Below are positions 8,681-16,615 of a stretch of DNA of 16,615 bases, piece after piece. The stretch lies in the NCBI RefSeq assembly GCF_000243815.2, contig NZ_AHMT02000063.1:1-16615 (forward strand), in the 5' to 3' direction. The notes beneath the pieces are model-generated. The model was given only the letters and a program-made list of their open reading frames with translations, was not told the origin of the DNA and did no database searches. A program made the position numbers and the translations under genes. The number at the start of each line of letters is the position of its first letter. The first letter of the stretch is position 1. The DNA is from Leptospira alexanderi serovar Manhao 3 str. L 60 (lineage in GTDB: Bacteria; Spirochaetota; Leptospiria; Leptospirales; Leptospiraceae).

Positions 8681-9085
8681 TTAGGTGGATAGGCCAAAAA
8701 AGGAATCACCGAATCCCAATTGTTCCTCCAGGACTTACTGATCATCGGATATTGACTGTCCCATTTGGTTGAAAAATCATCAAGGCTTTTCTTAGCAATC
8801 TCTTCCGATGGAGATTTGTAGATGGCCTTTAGGTCGACTACCAACTCTTTCCTCTGTTTGTAAGAAACCCATTTCAAAGAATTCCTAACCATAGGAACGA
8901 TACAAAGTTGAACTTGTGCATTAGGAAAAACTGATATGATTGTATCCGGAAATCCTTTCAATCCGTCGACACAAGCGATTAAGATATCTTCAACGCCTCG
9001 ATTCTTTAAGTCGGTTAGAATCTGAAGCCAGAACTTTGCCCCTTCGGTTCTTTCTACCCAAATCCCAAGAATCTCTTTTGTGCCC

Positions 9086-9194
9086 TGTAGATTGATTCCT
9101 ACTGATCTCTATATAAAGGAGTACCGCCAATTTTAGCACAAATCCCCGTTTAGACGCAGAATTTTGGACACTCTATTATGTAGATTGATTCCTA
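9086..9194. repeat. Unit 2 copy of the insertion with 16-bp direct repeats
   Basis: Direct repeats at 9086-9101 and 9179-9194, identical to those in unit 1. The insertion therefore predates the duplication. Confidence 0.8.
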
Positions 9195-9805
9195 AAGCCA
9201 AATAGAAGGCTTTGTTCACGACGTGGTTGCCATCTCGAACCTTCACGATCAACGCGTCCATGATGAGAATCGGATACACTTTATCCAGGGGTCGATTCTG
9301 CCACTCGATCACTGTTTCCATGACGGAATCCGTTACTTGAGAAATTAAATCCGCTGAGACTTCAACTTGATAAATTTCTTTCAGGTGTTGAGATATTTCT
9401 CGAGTTGTCATTCCGCGTGAATACATCGAGATGATCTTTTCATCGAAGCCGGTAAAGCGTGTCTGTCCTTTCCGGATTATCTGGGGTTCAAAGCTTCCGT
9501 TTCTATCTCGAGGAACTTCCAAGTCAATTGTCCCAAAGTCTCCTTTGAGCTTTTTGCTACTTTTTCCATTTCTTGAATTGCCTGAGTTATTTCCAGTCGA
9601 GGAATTTTTCTCATACCCAAGATGATGCGTCATCTCTCCTTGCATCGCTCTTTCAACAAGTGATTTGGTGAGTTGTTTTAAGAGGCCTTCGTTTCCGATC
9701 AGCTCTTCGGGGGTTTTACCTTTGATTAATTCATCGAGTAGTTTTTCTGCCCGATTCTTCGGTTTGCTCATACTGCTTTATCCTTGTTACTTTTTCTTTT
9801 TTCAC

Positions 9806-9832
9806 AAGTCATTTACACAATCGAGATGACAC
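9806..9832 (-). repeat. IS256 right terminal inverted repeat, unit 2
   Basis: Same 27-bp end as at 1866-1892. It has no left-end partner in unit 2, so this IS copy cannot move as a unit. Confidence 0.75.
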
Positions 9833-10351
9833 CCTCTTCGTCTTACATTACTTCTGAAAGAAATTTACTACTGATCTCTATATAATGGGAATTCTTCCGT
9901 ATATGTTCCACATAATCGTTGTTTTATGGTCCGGTGCTCTGGCCTTTGTGGTTCGATGTTCTATATCTTCGAACTCCTTTAAGCACCCAAAACCGAAAGT
10001 GTCCACCAAAGACCAAATCCGCTGATAGAATCTGCTTTTCTTAATATTCCGGATTGAATCTTTTCAGGAGTTTGATTTGATTCTCATGGCAGGCGAGTTT
10101 GAAAGTTTCTTCGGAACTCGTAGAATTACTAATTAGCTTAGGCCATGACCTTGCGGGTTTTGCGACCATTTTTCAATTCGTTCGCAAACTCTAGCAAGTT
10201 TAGCTTCTTCTTTAAGAATGTATCTGGTGTCGAACTGCGTGGCAAATTTTTGTCCGGACCATTCGAGTTCCTTAATTCAAAGAACGAATCCACCTTAAAA
10301 AAATTAAAAGTAACCACGAAAGCCTATTGGGAGAAAAGCGGGAATTCAGAT
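9833..10351. other. Gene-poor stretch, unit 2
   Basis: Same decayed short frames as 1893-2411. No recognisable gene. Confidence 0.3.
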
Positions 10352-10552
10352 ACTAATTTTTAACGTGAGTTCGGCGTAAGAAATTCACGATTTATTTTTT
10401 TGTAGGAAGTTTGAATTTGAACTTTGTAAATCTATTCTTAAAATGTGGGAACTATAGCAAATCGCAATTTTAGGAACAAATTCTAAAAGCAGGGACTCCT
10501 ACTTTTAGAAAATTCTTTCTCATTTGCTTACGACCCTGCTCACGTTAATTTT
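10352..10552. repeat. MITE-like element, unit 2
   Basis: Copy of 2412-2612. The right end contains the 22-bp inverted repeat partner at 10527-10548, matching 16490-16511 in reverse complement. Confidence 0.5.
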
Positions 10553-10652
10553 TATAGAAAGTAATTCACTCGCCCTTCACAACGGATATGAGTTTTATAA
10601 AAATAAGTTTTTTCCCAAGCGTTTCGCCATAAAATTCGCATAGTATCCATAT

Positions 10653-10688
10653 TTAAGCAAATGATATCCTTGGTTATAATAATTTACG
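10653..10688 (+). promoter_or_regulatory. Candidate promoter with PerR-box-like site, unit 2
   Basis: TATAAT at 10675-10680 with the overlapping TTATAATAATT half-site from 10674. Because the whole upstream region is duplicated, both peroxidase operons would carry their own promoter. Confidence 0.35.
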
Positions 10689-10775
10689 TTCTAAGTTATA
10701 AACTAAGTGGATGAGGGCGGCTTATTAGAATATTCTAAAGTAAAAAAGTGGATAAAGTTTTATAGGAGGCTTGGT

Positions 10776-11795
10776 TTGTTTCGAATCTTTTGGGCCGTAT
10801 TTTTGATTTATAGCTTACTTTTGATATTTACCTGCAAAGACGAAAAGAAAGAAATCGTTCGTAAGGAAGGTGAAACGAAAAAGGTCGAAACGATTGCCTA
10901 TCCTTTTCCTCCCGATAATGCTCCAACTCCCGAAAGAATCTTATTGGGGAAAACTTTATTTTTCGATCCGATTCTTTCCGGTTCCAATTGGATCAGTTGC
11001 GCCACTTGTCATAATCCGGGTCTTGCTTGGACGGACGGGTTAAAAACTGCGGTCGGACACAATATGAAGGTTTTGGGAAAAAATACTCCCACGATTCTCA
11101 ATGGAGCGCACGGAAACAAAATGTTCTGGGACGGCAGGGCGGACAATTTGGAAGCGCAGGCCTTGGGCCCGATTTCATCTCCCGATGAAATGAATCAGGA
11201 TATGGACGAACTTATATTAGAATTAAAGAATATTCGCGGATACAAAAAATTGTTCTCCAAGGCGTATCCGAACGAGGATATAAATGCGGTAACGATCGGA
11301 AAGGCGATCGCAAGTTTTGAAAGAACGATCCTGTCTACTGAGTCTATGTTTGATCGTTGGAAAAAAGGGGATAAAGCCGCGATTTCGGAATCGGCGCAAA
11401 GGGGTTTTTCCGTTTTTAACGGAAAAGCGAATTGTTCCGCGTGTCATCAAGGCGACCAGTTTTCGGACAACGGATTTCACAATATCGGTTTGAAAAACGC
11501 CTCCAAGGAAGTCGGAAGATTTAAAATCGTGGCGGTAAAAACCATGAAAGGCGCTTTCAAAACTCCCGGTTTGCGGGATGTCGCTTTGACGGGACCGTAT
11601 ATGCACGACGGAAGTTATGCGACCTTAGAAGAGGTTGTTGAACATTATGATCGAGGAGGGGATGAAAAAAACAACCTGGACCCGAACATGACAGTTCTCA
11701 AACTTACGAAGGATGAAAAGGCAGATCTCGTCGAGTTTATGAAATCTCTAAACGGCAAAATGGTTCCGATTTCGATTCCGGAGTTTCCTAGATAA
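10776..11795 (+). CDS. ccp: Di-haem cytochrome c peroxidase, unit 2
   Basis: Protein identical to the copy at 2836-3855, with both haem motifs (CATCH, CSACH) and the PYMHDG axial-Met block. TTG 10776 follows AGGAGG at 10764-10769; the longer GTG start would be 10707. The upstream region down to the transposase is also duplicated, so this copy should be expressed like the first. The absence of any divergence between the copies points to a very recent duplication or to an assembly effect. Confidence 0.88.
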   Translation: MFRIFWAVFLIYSLLLIFTCKDEKKEIVRKEGETKKVETIAYPFPPDNAPTPERILLGKTLFFDPILSGSNWISCATCHNPGLAWTDGLKTAVGHNMKVLGKNTPTILNGAHGNKMFWDGRADNLEAQALGPISSPDEMNQDMDELILELKNIRGYKKLFSKAYPNEDINAVTIGKAIASFERTILSTESMFDRWKKGDKAAISESAQRGFSVFNGKANCSACHQGDQFSDNGFHNIGLKNASKEVGRFKIVAVKTMKGAFKTPGLRDVALTGPYMHDGSYATLEEVVEHYDRGGDEKNNLDPNMTVLKLTKDEKADLVEFMKSLNGKMVPISIPEFPR

Positions 11796-11820
11796 TTTTA
11801 TCATAAATTAGGAGTATTGA

Positions 11821-12138
11821 ATGTTAAATCGATTTAGGGCGGTTTTTGTTTTTCTCGTTTTTTGTGGCGGAAGCCTAATTGCGGCGGAACACGAAGTGGG
11901 TCAAAAGAATAAGGGTTTTACGGTGGAATCCTTAAAGATCAAAGTCGGAGACGTGGTGAGTTTTCCGAATTACGACACTTTTTATCACAACGTGTATTCC
12001 CTATCTCCCACAAAAATTTTCGATTTGGGCTCGTATTCTCAGGGCAAAACGCAAAAGGTAAAGTTTGAAAAACCCGGTAAGATCACCGTTCAGTGCGCGA
12101 TACATCCCGAAATGAAAATGACGATAGACGTACAATGA
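11821..12138 (+). CDS. Amicyanin-like cupredoxin, unit 2
   Basis: Identical 105-residue precursor with signal peptide and copper ligands His56, Cys92, His95 and Met98. It keeps the ribosome-binding site and the 25-bp spacing to the peroxidase stop. Confidence 0.85.
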   Translation: MLNRFRAVFVFLVFCGGSLIAAEHEVGQKNKGFTVESLKIKVGDVVSFPNYDTFYHNVYSLSPTKIFDLGSYSQGKTQKVKFEKPGKITVQCAIHPEMKMTIDVQ

Positions 12139-12193
12139 TGAAAAGATATTCAAAAATTATAATTATTTTTCTTTTTTTGAGTCGACGTTTTCT

Positions 12194-12496
12194 TTGACGG
12201 CTCTTGATTCCATGGAAAAATCCGCGGTTCGGGGAAGTATTGTATTCCGTACTTATTGTGTGCTTTGTCACGGAGAAGCCGCGGACGGAAAGGGCCGCCT
12301 TGCGACGGGGAAGGTTCCGCCGCCTGCAAATCTTACGATCACTAAGTTGACCAATGCACAAAAAGAAGAAATCATCAAAAAAGGGGGAATAGGAGTGAAT
12401 CGTTCTCCGTTTATGCCTCCTTGGAAGGAAGAATTGTCCGAAGAGCAAATCAAAGACGTAATTTCTTACATCAACTTTCTATCGAAATCGAAATAG
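12194..12496 (+). CDS. Small class I cytochrome c, unit 2
   Basis: Identical to 4254-4556, including the T7 run (12172-12178) that puts the leader from ATG 12138 out of frame. Sharing the same frameshift in both units means it either predates the duplication, or is one error propagated because the same reads were placed twice. Confidence 0.8.
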   Translation: MTALDSMEKSAVRGSIVFRTYCVLCHGEAADGKGRLATGKVPPPANLTITKLTNAQKEEIIKKGGIGVNRSPFMPPWKEELSEEQIKDVISYINFLSKSK

Positions 12497-12524
12497 TCGG
12501 CAAAACGTTTCCGCAAACTTTACA

Positions 12525-14237
12525 GTGAATTTACTCGGCAATATAAGTATTAAAACAAGATTACGTTTCAGCTTCGCAGTCATCATCGGAGTATTTATTC
12601 TTTCTTCGGCTTTGATTGTTTACAATACGTTCGTATATCGGAAAACGATTCGATCAATGATTGAAAATTCGCAGCCTAAATTTCAACTGATGAACTTAAC
12701 TTTGGAAAAGTTGATTCTTACGGAGCTGACTCTTTCCTCCAAGGTATCCACGATTGACGCGCTTCTTTCCGAGGAAGAAAATAAGAAAGTTCGAACCCTA
12801 TTGGATGAAATAAAGAGAAATAACGTTACGTTTCGGGAATTTTCCTTGGAAGCGAGCGAACTTGAAAATTTGAAAATTTTCGAAGAAGGTTTAGAGAATC
12901 TGTCCCAATATGCGGAAACGATTCATAGTTTAGGCAAAGAGAATAAAAGACAAGAAGCTCAGATACTATACGTTCGCGGGATCAATCCTCTGAGTGCTTC
13001 CCTAAGAAAAACGATCAAGGTTCTGATCGAATTCGAAGCTTCCCATTCCCGTAAGAGCGAGGACGTCGCGGAAACTCAGCTTACTTTTTCCTTGTATATG
13101 ATTTGCGCTCTTTCTTTTCTTTCTTTGGTCGCTGGAATCTTATTTTCCAGATCCATTATTCGATCCGTGATGTTTCCTCTCAAAAAGGCGATTCACTTTG
13201 CGTCTGAAATTCAAAACGGAAATTTGAATAATCGGATCAAGATCGACCGTTTCGATGAGATGGGAGAACTTTTAGAATTCTTGAAAAAGATGGAAACATC
13301 CCTACGTGAAATCATCGTCGAAGCGAGAATTTCGGTCGAGAATTCCCAAAAGGCAAGCCGGGAATTTTACAAGGTTTCGAAAGAATTTATTTCCACATCG
13401 GAAACCCAAGCAGACGATTCCCAGAAGGTGGCTGATCATATTGATCGTTTGAGCACGTTGGTGGAGACCAATACTTCCACAATTCTTACTTCCGCCGAAC
13501 ATCTTCGAAATTTGGAAAAGGAAATCCAAAAAAATCTTTCTTCCTTGATTACCGTGACCGAGTCTTTAAACTCTTTAACGCTAAAAGCGCAAGAATCCTC
13601 GGAGACGGCATTAAAGGGAAGAGAGAAGGTGGACGGGGTACAGAAATCGTTTTTAGAGGTGAAACGTACCGTTCAAAGAATTAACGAATCTCTCGTAAAG
13701 ATCGGAGATATTTCCACTCGCACAAACATGCTTGCTCTCAATGCCGCGATTGAGGCAGCGAGAGCCGGAGAACAGGGGAGAGGATTTACAATCGTTGCGG
13801 ATGAGATTTCACAACTCGCCGATCATACGATGAGAAACACGCGGGAAATTACGGATCTAATCGAATTTACGAGAGCCAGTATCGAATCCGGAAACGGTGA
13901 GATGCATCAATTCTCGGATTTTTTTACTATGATTCAAGAGAACGCCTCCAACATGGCGCGTTTTAGCGTGCATCTACTGGAGGATATGAGAGCTCAGGAG
14001 TCGGGTTTGAATCTTTGCACTCTCAAAATGCGCGAGATCTCTTCGAATATTACTAATTTAGAATATTCATCTTTGGAAAATAAAAGCGCATACAGTTCCA
14101 TCAAACTTTCAATTCGGGATCTTTTGCAGGGAGCGGGTTTGATTTCATCGGGTTCTCAGGAAATCAGCTCGGGTGCGAAACGGATCGACGAACAATCGGA
14201 TAAAGTAAAACGTTTGATGGAGAAGTTTTCGATCTAA
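12525..14237 (+). CDS. Methyl-accepting chemotaxis protein, unit 2
   Basis: Identical 570-residue receptor: TM1, four-helix-type periplasmic region, TM2, HAMP and signalling domain with the conserved [10 protein letters not shown] hairpin tip. GTG start 12525, 28 bp after the cytochrome stop. If both copies are real, receptor dosage in mixed receptor arrays would rise. Confidence 0.92.
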   Translation: MNLLGNISIKTRLRFSFAVIIGVFILSSALIVYNTFVYRKTIRSMIENSQPKFQLMNLTLEKLILTELTLSSKVSTIDALLSEEENKKVRTLLDEIKRNNVTFREFSLEASELENLKIFEEGLENLSQYAETIHSLGKENKRQEAQILYVRGINPLSASLRKTIKVLIEFEASHSRKSEDVAETQLTFSLYMICALSFLSLVAGILFSRSIIRSVMFPLKKAIHFASEIQNGNLNNRIKIDRFDEMGELLEFLKKMETSLREIIVEARISVENSQKASREFYKVSKEFISTSETQADDSQKVADHIDRLSTLVETNTSTILTSAEHLRNLEKEIQKNLSSLITVTESLNSLTLKAQESSETALKGREKVDGVQKSFLEVKRTVQRINESLVKIGDISTRTNMLALNAAIEAARAGEQGRGFTIVADEISQLADHTMRNTREITDLIEFTRASIESGNGEMHQFSDFFTMIQENASNMARFSVHLLEDMRAQESGLNLCTLKMREISSNITNLEYSSLENKSAYSSIKLSIRDLLQGAGLISSGSQEISSGAKRIDEQSDKVKRLMEKFSI

Positions 14238-14965
14238 GAACGTTCGGTAGTCCTTTTTAAAGGCAATCATTGAAATCGGAACGATCGGAAGTTGTAGTTT
14301 TCTTCGAGTGTTTCTGCGAGAATTCATACTTTTTACTTGCAAAAAGTATGAATTTCTGATATAGAGAAATCTCACGATTTTTCCCGCCGCCTTTTCCACT
14401 CCGCCAGAACGCGGGGAGAAACTAAAGTGCAATGCTTCCGGCGCGTTAAAGAAATTAAAGCGAAGAGTTTTTCTGAACTCAATAAGTTGATTCCCTATGG
14501 ATCACAACTTAGGTCGCTCTTGCGGGGCTGAATTTTTACGGAAGATTGTTGTACTTCCGACGGATTTACCTCTCTCAGATTCGAGGGCTTTAGGATGGGC
14601 TTTTTTACCATCACCTTACCCACAAATTAAGAAGGCTTTTGGGATCATAAGGATCAAAAACTGATATTTTTCAAGTGTTCCGACAAGAATGGGGCTTTTT
14701 ACTTGCAAGAAGTATGATTTTGTGGTAAAGAAAAACCTCCCGAGTCTTCCCACCGCCTCTCCCCTCCACCCAAAATCAGGGTGGGGCGTAAGTTTCACAG
14801 AGGATTTGTAGTAATTCCGACAGATTTATCTTCGGATCCAAGTATTTGTGGGTAGGATGGGCTTTTTTACGGGTTGCATTGCGCTGAGTTTTTATTCAAA
14901 ACGGATCGTACGTAAAAGTTTAAGCGAGACTGAAATCGGATATTCCCAAAAAAGGCGGGGATCGA
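14238..14965. other. Non-coding repeat mosaic, unit 2
   Basis: Copy of 6298-7025 with the perfect hairpin at 14321-14354, the MITE-like ends at 14608-14627 and 14844-14860, and the paired TAGGATGGGCTTTTTTAC endings at 14591-14608 and 14853-14870. No gene seen. Confidence 0.6.
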
Positions 14966-16330
<1,365 letters not shown>

Positions 16331-16615
16331 TTCATTCTTGTTCTTCGGCAGATAAGTCTTATGGCGTATCTATCAAAATTCTTACGAAATAAATTTTTAC
16401 CATCGTTTATAACTATCGAGAGGTTTTTTAGCTTCGGGCCAGTTCCCATTTTTTCCAGTTATGGAAATTTATTTCAAAGATTTCCCTATTTAACGTGAGC
16501 AGGGTCGTAAGAAAGTTTGGTTGATAAGAAACTAAAGTGTTATGACCCCTAAACTCAGGCGCAGAGCTTTCGTAAACTCAGCAAACACCTTCCTATGGGT
16601 CGGTGTTTAGGTCGC
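16331..16615. other. Non-coding tail of unit 2 up to the window end
   Basis: Copy of 8391-8675 with the 22-bp inverted repeat at 16490-16511. The window ends on TTAGGTCGC, the same point at which unit 1 passes into unit 2. Confidence 0.6.

Larger units (their letters stand above)
8653..9771 (-). pseudogene. IS256-family transposase, unit 2, cut at the duplication junction
   Basis: Second copy of the disrupted transposase. It starts at ATG 9771 and stops at 9133 inside the same 93-bp insertion. The downstream frame begins at 8961 but leaves the gene at 8675: after YPPNIR it reads DLNTDP from the neighbouring non-coding repeat and stops at 8653. The catalytic Glu block (IYTTNAIESMN) and everything after it are therefore missing. 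Unlike the unit 1 copy, deleting the 93-bp insertion would not restore a working enzyme. Its presence with an unrelated right-hand partner marks the duplication breakpoint. Confidence 0.88.

Overview
The window looks like chromosome of a pathogenic-clade Leptospira (spirochaete). Supporting signs are the moderately low GC, spirochaete-type coding style, nested and decayed IS256- and IS982-family transposases, abundant short non-coding dispersed repeats, and a di-haem peroxidase gene preceded by a PerR-box-like sequence. The species cannot be fixed from this sequence alone.

The dominant feature is a direct tandem duplication with a 7,940-bp period. Bases 1-734 are unique, 735-8674 is unit 1, 8675-16614 is unit 2, and base 16615 is already the first base of a would-be third unit. 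All proteins of unit 2 are identical to those of unit 1, and the intergenic stretches I compared by eye also match. The window stopping within one base of the unit boundary suggests that it ends where a contig ends. The duplication may therefore be a real tandem array, a circularised segment, or an assembler walking a loop twice.

Layout of the left edge and unit 1: (i) 1-441 is a decayed minus-strand IS982-family transposase. (ii) 445-1892 is an IS256-family element with recognisable terminal inverted repeats; its transposase is split by a 93-bp in-frame insertion carrying stop codons. The tandem unit begins inside this transposase. (iii) 1893-2766 holds no recognisable gene but contains a MITE-like element and a candidate promoter/PerR-like site. 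(iv) 2836-6297 is a plus-strand gene cluster, probably one operon: di-haem cytochrome c peroxidase, small amicyanin-like cupredoxin, small class I cytochrome c, and a transmembrane methyl-accepting chemotaxis protein. (v) 6298-7025 is a non-coding mosaic of diverged repeats. (vi) 7026-8390 encodes a six-transmembrane potassium channel with a C-terminal cyclic-nucleotide-binding domain. (vii) 8391-8674 is a non-coding tail with further dispersed repeats. Unit 2 repeats this order, except that its transposase is cut off at the unit junction and lacks its 3' end and the left IS end.

Functionally, the first three genes form a plausible periplasmic peroxide-reduction module: a peroxidase plus two candidate one-electron donors, one copper and one haem. 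The adjoining chemoreceptor may link the same stimulus to motility, but that is inference. The channel is separately placed and probably separately transcribed. If the duplication is real, all five genes are present at doubled dosage.
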